Source: Cellvibrio sp. OA-2007 | GTDB lineage: Bacteria > Pseudomonadota > Gammaproteobacteria > Pseudomonadales > Cellvibrionaceae | Length of the DNA: 64,000 nt | Assembly (NCBI RefSeq): GCF_000953825.1 | Contig: NZ_BBUL01000092.1 | Location: forward strand, 62,001-126,000 | Reading direction: 5' to 3' | Shown: piece by piece, positions 55,146 to 63,382 of the stretch | Layout of the letters: each line of letters starts with the position of its first letter | Numbering within the stretch: the stretch's first letter is position 1 | Notes under the pieces: model-generated | Database searches by the model: none | What the model saw: only the letters and a program-made list of their open reading frames with translations | Told to the model about the DNA's origin: nothing | Position numbers and translations under genes: made by a program

Positions 55146-56072
55146 TTAATTGGATTTATTTAATGCTTGTTGCCACAAAGGCAAAGCCTGCCAACCTTCA
55201 GGAAACCCCATTCGGTTAGCATCTATTGAATACTTTTCTATAAGTTGGGCTAGGTTTATTGCCCATAAAGAATCGGGGGAAATCACAGTTATTAAATGCT
55301 GCACAACCACCAAGGTATTATAAATTTTATGTTCGGTTTTGTTGCTGGCATCTATATAAATATTGTCTTTAAGGCCAACGGGTTTACCCTTGGGTAATGG
55401 CATTTTTTTAGTTAAATGACGATTCCACAAACGGCTATGGTGCGCGCACACATTACGCACATAAGTAATATGTTCTAAAAACCCTTCTAAAAACCCCTCA
55501 TCTACCTGATAGGCTGCTGCAATATTGCGCCGTACTTGGTTGGCTCTTAGGTTGCTATAGAAGCGGGACAATAGCCCGAGCGACATAACCTCACAACTTA
55601 CCCATGCGGGCGGCAGAGGCTCATCATAAGCTTCACGAAAGTGCTTTATAAAAACTTCATCACTACGTTGTACGTGCTCTTGTAACTCCTTAGTGTCATT
55701 CAATAACCGCCGCTCATCTTTACGCATTCCCTTGCTGTTTTCTAAATAGCCGTGCGCACCAAATTCATGGCTTATATGGTATGCCCATTGGGTGCGGAAT
55801 GAGACTTCAATGCGCTCAATTGCATCCAATAGATGCAACCGAAATTCACGATCAAATAGATAATTATTTAAGACCGTGTTGAATGATGTGGCGGGCGCAA
55901 AAACATGAGGGGCACGTGAAATCTCGAATGGTAGCCAATAGGCTTCCAATCGATAATAATTTATGTGGGATAGGTAGTGTATGGCGCTGGTACGATCTTC
56001 AACGGTCATGCCGCGTGAAATCAGTAGATCCACCTGTTGCTCAAAGGATATTGCAGGCTTTTTAAATTCCAT
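55146..56072 (-). CDS. Abi_2 (AbiD/AbiF-like) HEPN abortive infection protein
   Basis: This 308-residue protein matches the Abi_2 family: an N-terminal Phe-Glu-Gln-Gln-Val-Asp-Leu-Leu, His-Tyr-Leu-Ser-His-Ile-Asn-Tyr-Tyr-Arg-Leu (33-42), Phe-Asp-Arg-Glu-Phe-Arg and Ile-Glu-Val-Ser-Phe-Arg-Thr. The HEPN RNase motif Arg-x4-His is present as Arg206-Asn-Val-Cys-Ala-His211. Family members cause phage-triggered arrest, probably through RNA cleavage. AAGGGG precedes the ATG. A strongly folded leader with a terminator-like hairpin lies directly upstream; AbiF genes are known to follow a conserved structured RNA (AbiF RNA motif). It sits 17 nt before the restriction-modification gene. Confidence 0.9.
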   Translation of the reverse strand: MEFKKPAISFEQQVDLLISRGMTVEDRTSAIHYLSHINYYRLEAYWLPFEISRAPHVFAPATSFNTVLNNYLFDREFRLHLLDAIERIEVSFRTQWAYHISHEFGAHGYLENSKGMRKDERRLLNDTKELQEHVQRSDEVFIKHFREAYDEPLPPAWVSCEVMSLGLLSRFYSNLRANQVRRNIAAAYQVDEGFLEGFLEHITYVRNVCAHHSRLWNRHLTKKMPLPKGKPVGLKDNIYIDASNKTEHKIYNTLVVVQHLITVISPDSLWAINLAQLIEKYSIDANRMGFPEGWQALPLWQQALNKSN

Positions 56073-56107
56073 TAAAACCCCTTATTGTTGTATTTGTGGG
56101 GGACACA

Positions 56108-56220
56108 AAAAAATAACCCGCCAGTTTGAGGATATTCCGAAGAACATAGCCTTGGCGGGTATTGTTGCAGAAAGTATAAGTTATTTACTTTCGCCATGAC
56201 AACCCGTTTATTAGCCAAGT
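56108..56220 (-). ncRNA. Structured leader RNA of the Abi_2 gene, AbiF-RNA-like candidate
   Basis: On the minus strand there is first a long-range stem pairing 56214-56219, 56203-56205 and 56199-56202 with 56151-56156, 56157-56159 and 56162-56165 (13 pairs, interrupted). Inside it a 7-bp hairpin pairs 56170-56176 with 56186-56192. Then a hairpin pairs 56116-56123 with 56153-56160 and encloses a sub-stem closed by a C(UUCG)G tetraloop, followed by a U-rich tail. The outer stem and the terminator-like hairpin share 56153-56160, so they exclude each other. An internal promoter (TTGTCA, 18 bp, TATACT) may start a shorter 60-nt RNA. Confidence 0.65.
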
Positions 56221-56315
56221 TATGTTAATGCTTCAGACTCCCGCTTTTAGTTGATCCAGACACTTCGCCCGAGCGCGCGGCCTTTTAATTGCAGAGCCTT
56301 ACACATTTCTATCTA

Positions 56316-57563
56316 CTACGCCTTTTTATTGAAAGTGCCTGCAATCACATTGCCGCCCTTAGCTTGCACTTTGAGCACATCCAAATAATCTGCCCATTTT
56401 TGCATCATATCTTTGCGTTGCTCTAGGTGTTTGGTGCGATTGTAGGCGCGGCCTAAACTATCTTTTACGGCGTGAGCGAGTTGTTGTTCTATCCACTCAA
56501 CACGGAAACCTAAGACTTCATCCAACATAGTGCGGGCTGAAGAGCGGAAGCCGTGGGCGCAATGGGTTTCGCTGGTGTTGTAGCCCATGAGTTTTAGCGC
56601 CTTATTAATAGTCATATCACTGACATGCCCACCTTGACGCAATTCACTGGGGAACACATAGCGGCCATTACCGGTAAGTGGGCGCAAGTCACTGAGTATT
56701 TCTATTACCTGCTTACTTAAAGGAACCAAGTGCGGGATACCTTCGGGGCAGGTTTTTTTCTTGATTGATTTTGGGGGTGTATAGCGCCATTCGGCAGCTT
56801 CAAAATCTAACGCTGCCCATTCCATCGTTATCATTTCCCCAGGCCTTTGAAACAACAAAGGGCATACCGCCAAAAGTGCGCGCACTACATTGCCGCCAGT
56901 GTAGTTATCAATATCGACCAATAGACGGCCAAATTCTTTAGGTTCGGTGATAGCCGCCCTATTTTTTACGATCTTGGGAGCCAAGGCGCCGCGCAAGTCA
57001 TCGGCGGGGTTATTCGTAGTGCGTTGGGTTACGCGGGCATAACGGAATATTTGCGAAAGCATTTGGCGGGCGTTGCGTGCGGTTTCGGTTGCGCCGCGCT
57101 TTTCAATGCGCTGTAGGTTATTGAGCAAGTCTAATGATGTAAGCGTATCTATGGGTTTGGAGCCTAGCCATGGGATGAGGTCATTCTCTAACAACGCCAA
57201 ACGCTTTTTGGCGGTAGCGTCTGCCCATGAGGGCAATTGCTTGGCGTACCACTCATGAGCGATAGCGCCAAAACTATCAGCACCACTTTGGGAAACCTTA
57301 ACGGCTTTTTTGGTTTGATTTGGGTCTATACCAGTGGCAATAAGGGCGCGGGCTTTATCGCGCTCTTCGCGGGCGGCTTTGAGGGTGATTTCAGGATAAG
57401 CGCCGATGCTGTAGATATTCTCTTTACCAGCAAACCTGTATCTAAGCTGCCATATCTTGGCACCTGTGGGTTTCACCAGTAGAAATAGGCTTTTTTCATC
57501 GGCCAGCCGATATTGTTTATCAGTTGGCTTTGCTTGCTTAGCTTTTACGTCTGTTAACGCCAT
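56316..57563 (-). CDS. P4-type tyrosine integrase
   Basis: This 415-residue integrase starts at the ATG at 57563, giving the family-typical Met-Ala-Leu-Thr-Asp-Val-Lys-Ala-Lys. An N-terminal arm-binding DUF4102 domain (about 1-85) precedes core-binding and catalytic domains. The catalytic residues are Arg in Gln-Arg-Pro-Gly-Glu-Met, His-Gly-Phe-Arg, His in Leu-Ala-His-Ala-Val and Tyr in Arg-Ala-Tyr-Asn-Arg. Such integrases insert islands into tRNA 3' ends. It lies 185 bp from tRNA-Arg, with arm-type repeats between, and is probably the enzyme that inserted the 8.9-kb island. Confidence 0.94.
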   Translation of the reverse strand: MALTDVKAKQAKPTDKQYRLADEKSLFLLVKPTGAKIWQLRYRFAGKENIYSIGAYPEITLKAAREERDKARALIATGIDPNQTKKAVKVSQSGADSFGAIAHEWYAKQLPSWADATAKKRLALLENDLIPWLGSKPIDTLTSLDLLNNLQRIEKRGATETARNARQMLSQIFRYARVTQRTTNNPADDLRGALAPKIVKNRAAITEPKEFGRLLVDIDNYTGGNVVRALLAVCPLLFQRPGEMITMEWAALDFEAAEWRYTPPKSIKKKTCPEGIPHLVPLSKQVIEILSDLRPLTGNGRYVFPSELRQGGHVSDMTINKALKLMGYNTSETHCAHGFRSSARTMLDEVLGFRVEWIEQQLAHAVKDSLGRAYNRTKHLEQRKDMMQKWADYLDVLKVQAKGGNVIAGTFNKKA

Positions 57564-57613
57564 CTCATCCACCCCAAAGGCCATTTGTGGGTACGCGCGC
57601 TGTGGGTACAGAG

Positions 57614-57637
57614 CGTACCCGTAAACATACCCACAAA
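57614..57637 (+). repeat. Integrase arm-type repeat, right
   Basis: Matches 48957-48980 at 23 of 24 bases. Further TGTGGGTAC or TACCCACAAA units, in both orientations, lie at about 57589-57660, a typical cluster of integrase arm-binding sites. Confidence 0.7.
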
Positions 57638-57695
57638 AGTGGTTGGATTTGTGGGTATGTTATAGGATTGCTTTGGATGGAGTATAAACAAAAAA

Positions 57696-57713
57696 CCCCG
57701 CAATTACGCGGGG
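57696..57713 (-). terminator. Terminator after tRNA-Arg
   Basis: CCCCGC pairs with GCGGGG across a 6-nt loop, with T-run on the minus strand, 36 nt past the tRNA 3' end. Confidence 0.85.
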
Positions 57714-57748
57714 TTTGGGACGATTTTGTACTGTATCGTTCAGGTATA

Positions 57749-57825
57749 TGGTGCACTCAGGAGGATTCGAACCTCCGACCGCTCGGTTCGTAGCCGAGTA
57801 CTCTATCCAGCTGAGCTATGAGTGC
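57749..57825 (-). tRNA. tRNA-Arg (ACG)
   Basis: A complete 77-nt cloverleaf with encoded CCA. The acceptor stem is GCACTCA with TGAGTGC; the anticodon loop CTACGAA gives anticodon ACG; the T-loop is TTCGAAT. Its 3' end is the integration site of the neighbouring island, and a mutated copy lies at 48882-48906. ACG is normally edited to ICG to read three arginine codons. Confidence 0.96.
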
Positions 57826-58007
57826 GTTGTTGAGGCGCGCATTCTATTGATCGGAGTTCAGTGAGTCAAGCGTTTATTTGATTTTCTTTTGGGAAACTTT
57901 CAAATTAATGCTTTATAAATCAATGAAATAGAAATTTCGATCAACCTGTACAAATAGCAAACTAACCATGCCTTTACGCGAAACTGTACAGTTAAACTTT
58001 TTAAAAA

Positions 58008-58095
58008 TGGCGGTGAGAGAGGGAGTCGAACCCTCGATACCTTGCGGTATACACACTTTCCAGGCGTGCTCCTTCGGCCACTCGGACATCTCACC
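58008..58095 (-). tRNA. tRNA-Ser (GGA)
   Basis: A complete 88-nt type II tRNA with encoded CCA. The acceptor stem is GGTGAGA with TCTCACC, the anticodon loop CTGGAAA gives GGA, and the long variable arm and G discriminator are typical of serine tRNA. Confidence 0.96.
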
Positions 58096-58197
58096 GTTTT
58101 TTACCGCACTGGACATGCGGGCTTCGCCGAAAACACCATCCAAAGTACCCCCTGCGAAGGCGCGCTAATGTACACAAGCAAGCTCGCAAACGCAATC

Positions 58198-58761
58198 TTA
58201 TTCCTGCGGCCATGCACTAAAAAAATCAGCAGGGTTTTGTTCGCGCGGCGCATGCGGTGGAACAGTGGGAGTGCCAAGATAAATAAAGCCAATAATCTCT
58301 TCGCCTTCGGTTAAGCCCAGCGCTTCTTTTACTATTGGATCGTAGGCCATATCGCCCGTACGCCACACCGCGCCAACACTTGTGGCAAATGCGGCATTGA
58401 GCAAATTCTGAGTGGCAGCACCTGCAGCGATGATTTGCTCGATTTGCGGCACCTTAGGATTTGGCTGGCACTGGGCGATGGAGACAATAATCATCGGGGC
58501 ACGCTGCGGCATAGCATGACAACGATCCAATTCAGTTTGAGTAAGCGTGGGATTCTTTGCTGTCGCGGCCTTGGCAAATAATTCGCCAAGTCGCGCAAGC
58601 CCCTCTCCCTCCACTACGAGAAAGCGCCAGGGGCGCATATTGCCATGATCGGCAGCCCGCATCGCCGCCCGAAACAAGATGTCCAGCTGCTCCGGCGTAG
58701 GTGCCGGTGCAGTAAGTCGGGGAGTTGAAACACGCTGATGCAAGGCAGTAATAGCATCCAT
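58198..58761 (-). CDS. Nitroreductase-family protein, YdjA-like
   Basis: This 187-residue flavoprotein matches the short YdjA-type nitroreductases: Arg-Ala-Ala-Asp-His-Gly-Asn-Met-Arg-Pro-Trp-Arg-Phe near the N-terminus (FMN binding) and Leu-Gly-Leu-Thr-Glu-Gly-Glu-Glu-Ile-Ile-Gly-Phe-Ile-Tyr-Leu-Gly at the C-terminus. It probably uses NAD(P)H to reduce nitroaromatic or quinone-like compounds; the natural substrate is unknown. GAGG precedes the ATG. Confidence 0.9.
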   Translation of the reverse strand: MDAITALHQRVSTPRLTAPAPTPEQLDILFRAAMRAADHGNMRPWRFLVVEGEGLARLGELFAKAATAKNPTLTQTELDRCHAMPQRAPMIIVSIAQCQPNPKVPQIEQIIAAGAATQNLLNAAFATSVGAVWRTGDMAYDPIVKEALGLTEGEEIIGFIYLGTPTVPPHAPREQNPADFFSAWPQE

Positions 58762-58955
58762 AAAACTGAAACCTCATTAATAAAATCGTTCAAAAGACAG
58801 AGAAAGCGGCGCAATGAGCTATAGCTAAGTCGAATATTGACCAAATCTGTACCATACTTTCAGCTAAATACGCTATTCGGCGATTATAAAGTCGATTGCG
58901 CACTTAAGGTTGCGATACCTCATTCACAACCAGAATCTTTTCGGCCGATAATAAT

Positions 58956-60212
58956 ATGCAAGTACCAACCCTTGTTCTCGCGGTAGCCATAGAGATCTAT
59001 CTGGCGTTGCTTATTGCGACCGTGGTGTTAATTATTTACGCCTCCAAACAAAAAAAACTGATTCGCCGCCAACAAGAAAAACTGCGCGAACTGATTGAAA
59101 CAATTAAAACCACCAACTCTCCCTCCGCCACAGAAGGAAAGTCCTATAAGCAACTCATCTACGAACAGCTTGAGCTAACTCAGGATCGCTTTGCACTTAT
59201 CGCTCCGCGCAGCGATATCAGCGAAGCCCAGCCATCCAACCTCCCCATCAACCAACGCATTGTTGCACTGCGCTATGCATTCTTACGCGCAGAAGAGCTG
59301 GGCACAACTGAAGTACCGGGCAGCGAAGGCTATTGGAATGTCTTTCGCCAAACGCTGGAGCCGCTTCTGCAAACTGACAACAACACTGAATTAGATGTGT
59401 CACTAGATGCCAGCTCTGAAGAGTTGGATATGTATAAAAAGCGGGTTGAAAACCTGGAGAAGTTTAAAAAGCTATTTTTTGATCTGGAAAAACGCTGGAA
59501 CGAAGCCCAAACCAATGCACAAGGTTATTACAACGAACTTTACGCCATGGCCGATGGCATTGAGGACCGCGAGCGATACGAAATGCTACTTGAGCAATAC
59601 GGCAACAGCTACAACGAGATAACGCATTACATGCACTCCACCAACGCGGCCATTACCGGGCAACCCGTTGAGAGCAAAACCATTAATATCATTCGGCAGG
59701 ATCCGCGCGCGGCAGAAGAGATTATGAAGTTACGCAACGTGGCGGCCGACCAATACCGGGTAATTAGCAATCTACAGCGCAAACTGGAAGACGCCCAAAC
59801 GACAGAAGAGAAAGACCTTGTCATCAAGGAATTAGAGCAGCAATTGCAGCGACAAGTGCGCTTTGTACAGGAATCAGATACCTGCGTACAACTGCTTGAA
59901 GATGAACTCAACAAGGCACATGAACAAATAGCCAAACAAGGGGAGCAAATAGAACACGATCACTTACTTGAGGAGGAAAATCAACGCATCAAAGAGACAT
60001 TACAGAGCTTCACCCATGAAAGCAAAGAACTACTGGGAAACCTGGAGGATCTGGAACGGGAAAATGACCAACTTAAAAATAACTTGGAAGATACTGATGC
60101 GACACCAACTGAACCCAATGCCAATCTGCAACAAATCCAGACTGAGTTTGCTGAACTACGCAAGCAATATACCGAATTAGAAGAAAAATATCTGGAATTG
60201 AAGTTTAAATAA
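58956..60212 (+). CDS. Membrane-anchored coiled-coil protein of unknown function
   Basis: I do not recognise a family. The 418-residue protein has one N-terminal membrane helix (about residues 5-28) followed by a basic stretch (Lys-Gln-Lys-Lys-Leu-Ile-Arg-Arg), so most of it faces the cytoplasm. Glu/Gln/Lys-rich coiled coil dominates about residues 150-185 and 255-418. The membrane adenylate cyclase gene follows by 144 bp in the same direction; a scaffold role beside it is only a guess from position. Confidence 0.75.
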   Translation: MQVPTLVLAVAIEIYLALLIATVVLIIYASKQKKLIRRQQEKLRELIETIKTTNSPSATEGKSYKQLIYEQLELTQDRFALIAPRSDISEAQPSNLPINQRIVALRYAFLRAEELGTTEVPGSEGYWNVFRQTLEPLLQTDNNTELDVSLDASSEELDMYKKRVENLEKFKKLFFDLEKRWNEAQTNAQGYYNELYAMADGIEDRERYEMLLEQYGNSYNEITHYMHSTNAAITGQPVESKTINIIRQDPRAAEEIMKLRNVAADQYRVISNLQRKLEDAQTTEEKDLVIKELEQQLQRQVRFVQESDTCVQLLEDELNKAHEQIAKQGEQIEHDHLLEEENQRIKETLQSFTHESKELLGNLEDLERENDQLKNNLEDTDATPTEPNANLQQIQTEFAELRKQYTELEEKYLELKFK

Positions 60213-60356
60213 TAAGCAATTTGAAAATTCAGTGACTCTTCCCACAACAGGTAGACATTTCTTACAAAAACCCGTTTAATTCACTGGCTTGGGCAAGCAG
60301 AGCACCATTTTATAGGGATTCCTTACTGACCAAATAACTACAAGGTTTTCAGTCCA

Positions 60357-61739
60357 ATGAACAGTAAGACCGACAGTCAACAGCTGCAAACTGAATCTCC
60401 CATACAGCAGTATTATTTTCGCGCCCTCATCTGTTTTACCGCCTCAGGCACCCTTGCCTCCTTTATTAATTGGGATCATCCCAGTATCGCCCACATGGGT
60501 GTCATTGTATTTTTATTAATCTACGCCTACGCCACTTATTATTTCACGCGCAAACAAATTCCCGAGCAGATGAATCGCATTAATCGCTGGTTATCCCATG
60601 TGGATGCAGTATTAATCGGGATTGTATTAAGTCTTACTGACTTTAGCATCCTGCCCTGCGTTATGTTTTTAACCATGATTCAATTTAACGCCCTCATTAG
60701 CGGCGGAGTACGTAAGCTTTTGGAAGACAATAGCGCGTTTGCGGTAGGTGTTATCCTAAGTTTAATCATCCATAAACCACAGCTAGTACTCTCTAGCAGT
60801 ATCGAAATCAGTGCCGCGAGCTTAATTGGCGTCGCCACCTATTTTTTGGTCTATGCCATTTATATGCATCAACGCTTTCACAAATTAATGATTAGCCAAA
60901 AACAGCTCGAAAACGAGCAAAAATGGCATAAGATTCGCGCCTATAAGTTGTCACGTTATTTACCACCCACCGTATGGCAGGCAATTAATCGCGGCGATGA
61001 TAAAAATCTCCAGGCAGAGCGCAAACGCATCAGTGTATTTTTTTCTGACATTAAAGATTTCAGCCAACTCTCAGAAGAAATAGAAGCGGAAGCCTTAACC
61101 GAACTACTCAATCACTACCTCACCGAAATGTCAAAAATCGTTGCGCACTACGGTGGCACAATCGATAAATTTATGGGCGACGGCATTATGGTGCTGTTTG
61201 GCGATAGCAACAGCAAAGGGGTAAAAGACGATGCAACCCGCTGTGCTGCCATGGCGATTGCAATGAAAAAACGCATTAAAGCTATGCAGGTCGAATGGTT
61301 TAACCAAGGCATTAAAAAGCCACTGCAAGTACGCATGGGTATTAACACCGGCTATTGCACGGTAGGCACCTTTGGTACCTCCAATCACCTTGATTACACA
61401 GTTTTGGGTACTCAGGTTAACTTGGCTAGCCGCCTTGAATCTGCCGCAGAACCGGATGAGATTTTGATTTCGCATGAAACCTGGTCGCTGGTAAAAGATA
61501 CCGTCATGTGCCGCGACAAAGGTGAAATTCAAGTGAAAGGTTTTTCGCTGCCGGTGAAGGTTTATCAGGTGGCGGATTTACGCAAAGAGATGGGCAAAAA
61601 CCAAAGCTACTTCGAGGATCGCGCCGAAGGCTTTTCTATGTATTTAGATATGGAAAAAGTGCGCAACTACGACAAACAAAAAGTTATTGAGTCACTTGAA
61701 AAAGCCGCGAACCGCTTAAAAGATAAAGTTATAGTCTAA
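60357..61739 (+). CDS. Membrane class III adenylate cyclase
   Basis: This 460-residue protein has five to six N-terminal membrane segments (about 20-170), a short helical linker and a class III cyclase domain (about 220-400). Metal-binding Asp residues are in Phe-Phe-Ser-Asp-Ile-Lys-Asp-Phe and Gly-Asp-Gly-Ile-Met. Lys in Ile-Asp-Lys-Phe-Met and Asp in His-Leu-Asp-Tyr-Thr-Val-Leu-Gly are the residues that select ATP. Asn and Arg of Val-Asn-Leu-Ala-Ser-Arg-Leu-Glu stabilise the transition state. It should make cAMP; the signal sensed by the membrane part is unknown. Confidence 0.9.
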   Translation: MNSKTDSQQLQTESPIQQYYFRALICFTASGTLASFINWDHPSIAHMGVIVFLLIYAYATYYFTRKQIPEQMNRINRWLSHVDAVLIGIVLSLTDFSILPCVMFLTMIQFNALISGGVRKLLEDNSAFAVGVILSLIIHKPQLVLSSSIEISAASLIGVATYFLVYAIYMHQRFHKLMISQKQLENEQKWHKIRAYKLSRYLPPTVWQAINRGDDKNLQAERKRISVFFSDIKDFSQLSEEIEAEALTELLNHYLTEMSKIVAHYGGTIDKFMGDGIMVLFGDSNSKGVKDDATRCAAMAIAMKKRIKAMQVEWFNQGIKKPLQVRMGINTGYCTVGTFGTSNHLDYTVLGTQVNLASRLESAAEPDEILISHETWSLVKDTVMCRDKGEIQVKGFSLPVKVYQVADLRKEMGKNQSYFEDRAEGFSMYLDMEKVRNYDKQKVIESLEKAANRLKDKVIV

Positions 61740-61764
61740 GCACTAACCAGTAGCGCGACATGCA

Positions 61765-62592
61765 CTACTGGCGAACTAAACGCAGCAACTCAGGCTTAAT
61801 ATTCGGGTTGCTAGCGCGAAACGGATTAATGTCCAACCCGCCCCGTCGCGTATAACGCGCGTATACCACCAACTCCTCCGGCACACATACGCGTGCAATA
61901 TCGCTAAAAATCCGCTCCACACAATGTTCGTGAAAATCTTGATGCTCGCGAAACGAAATAATGTAGCGCAGCAAGCTCTCACGTTGAATTTTATTGCCCT
62001 TGTAGCGAATCACAAGGCTCGCCCAGTCTGGCTGCCCCGTTACCGGACAGTTCGTTTTTAACAGATGACTCACCAAACATTCATCAACTAACTCGGTGCT
62101 AGTGACGAGCAACTCTGGAGCAGGATGGTAGGTATCCACTACCACATCCAACTCATCTAATAACTCCCCCTGCACTTCTGCGATTTCCGCCAAATGTTGC
62201 GCAGCACGCGCCGGTGTATTTAACGGTGTTATCATAACACGAACATCTGCACAGGTGACGCGCGCAAGATCTTGCGCAATCAGTTGCTCAACCTCAACCG
62301 TACTATCAAAATGCGTTTGATTCAGCGAGTTCAAATACAACTTGAACGATTTTGATTCCACAATGAATTCACTGGAACAAGGAATAAAAAATTCAGCCAC
62401 AGCTACAACCGGCTTACCCTTTTTATCCAACCAAGACAACTCATAACCAGTCCAAATATCAACACCGTAAAACGGCAACTCATTACCTATACCCAATAAG
62501 CTGCGCGATTCAGCGCGGGCGATTGGGAACAACAATTGCGGTGCATACACCGAAATATAATCAGTTTGCTGTCCAAGGGGATTGTGACTCAT
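61765..62592 (-). CDS. queF: 7-cyano-7-deazaguanine reductase
   Basis: This 275-residue long-form QueF reduces preQ0 to preQ1 with NADPH in queuosine synthesis. The catalytic Cys182 lies in Thr-Asn-Cys-Pro-Val-Thr-Gly-Gln-Pro-Asp, with Asp189, and the substrate motif Glu-Ser-Lys-Ser-Phe-Lys-Leu-Tyr-Leu is at 79-87. AGGAG precedes the ATG. It starts 16 nt after the ABC permease gene, so it may share that operon. Confidence 0.95.
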   Translation of the reverse strand: MSHNPLGQQTDYISVYAPQLLFPIARAESRSLLGIGNELPFYGVDIWTGYELSWLDKKGKPVVAVAEFFIPCSSEFIVESKSFKLYLNSLNQTHFDSTVEVEQLIAQDLARVTCADVRVMITPLNTPARAAQHLAEIAEVQGELLDELDVVVDTYHPAPELLVTSTELVDECLVSHLLKTNCPVTGQPDWASLVIRYKGNKIQRESLLRYIISFREHQDFHEHCVERIFSDIARVCVPEELVVYARYTRRGGLDINPFRASNPNIKPELLRLVRQ

Positions 62593-62608
62593 AGCAACTC
62601 CTGCCAGA

Positions 62609-63382
62609 TCAAGCGCGCAAACGCTTGCCGGTTTTTAATAAATTCATAGCAACAGCAAACAAAATTACCACACAAGCCGTTAACCCTATCAATGCGGCAC
62701 CTATGTGTACATCGCTAACCCCCAGCATGCCATAGCGAAACCCGTTGACCATATGCAGAATGGGGTTAAACACCGATACCTGCTGCCAAAACTCCGGTAA
62801 CAAACTAATGGAATAGAACACACCACCAAAGTAGGTTAGCGGAGTTAATACAAAGGTGGGAATGATTGATACATCATCAAAAGTATTGGCGTAAATTGCA
62901 TTGATAAAGCCAGCCAGGGAAAACAGCACCGACGTCATAAACACAATAAATAGCGTCGCCCCCCAATGATGAATAGATAATTTCGTAAAAAATAACGACA
63001 TAATCGTTACAATAAAACCTACCGCAACTCCGCGGGCAACACCACCCATGACATAACCCAGCAAAATAATATAATTAGGCGTAGGCGAGACCAGCAACTC
63101 TTCAATGCTGCGCTGAAATTTTGCACTAAAAAAAGATGACGATACATTGGCGTAGGCATTGGTAATAACCGCCATCATAATTAAGCCCGGCGCAACAAAT
63201 TCGATATAGCTAAAACCTGCCATATCACCGATGCGGCTGCCAATCAACTTGCCAAAAATCACAAAGTACAAAATCATGGTGATTGCTGGCGGCAATAAAG
63301 TTTGAATCCAAATACGAGTAAAACGTTTAATTTCTTTGCGCAAAATGGTGAGAAAGGCAATCCACTGCTCTTGTGCATTCAT
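62609..63382 (-). CDS. ABC-2 type permease, YadH-like
   Basis: This 257-residue inner-membrane protein has six membrane helices and the ABC-2 pattern of YadH: Leu-Pro-Pro-Ala-Ile-Thr-Met-Ile-Leu-Tyr-Phe-Val-Ile-Phe-Gly, Phe-Val-Ala-Pro-Gly-Leu-Ile-Met-Met and Pro-Leu-Thr-Tyr-Phe-Gly-Gly-Val-Phe-Tyr-Ser. It overlaps the ATPase gene by 4 nt and forms an exporter with it; the substrate is unknown. Confidence 0.92.
   Translation of the reverse strand: MNAQEQWIAFLTILRKEIKRFTRIWIQTLLPPAITMILYFVIFGKLIGSRIGDMAGFSYIEFVAPGLIMMAVITNAYANVSSSFFSAKFQRSIEELLVSPTPNYIILLGYVMGGVARGVAVGFIVTIMSLFFTKLSIHHWGATLFIVFMTSVLFSLAGFINAIYANTFDDVSIIPTFVLTPLTYFGGVFYSISLLPEFWQQVSVFNPILHMVNGFRYGMLGVSDVHIGAALIGLTACVVILFAVAMNLLKTGKRLRA

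Noticed and set aside
61741-62608. preQ1 riboswitch for queF
   Set aside because: Only 16 nt separate queF from the ABC permease gene, leaving no room for an aptamer.
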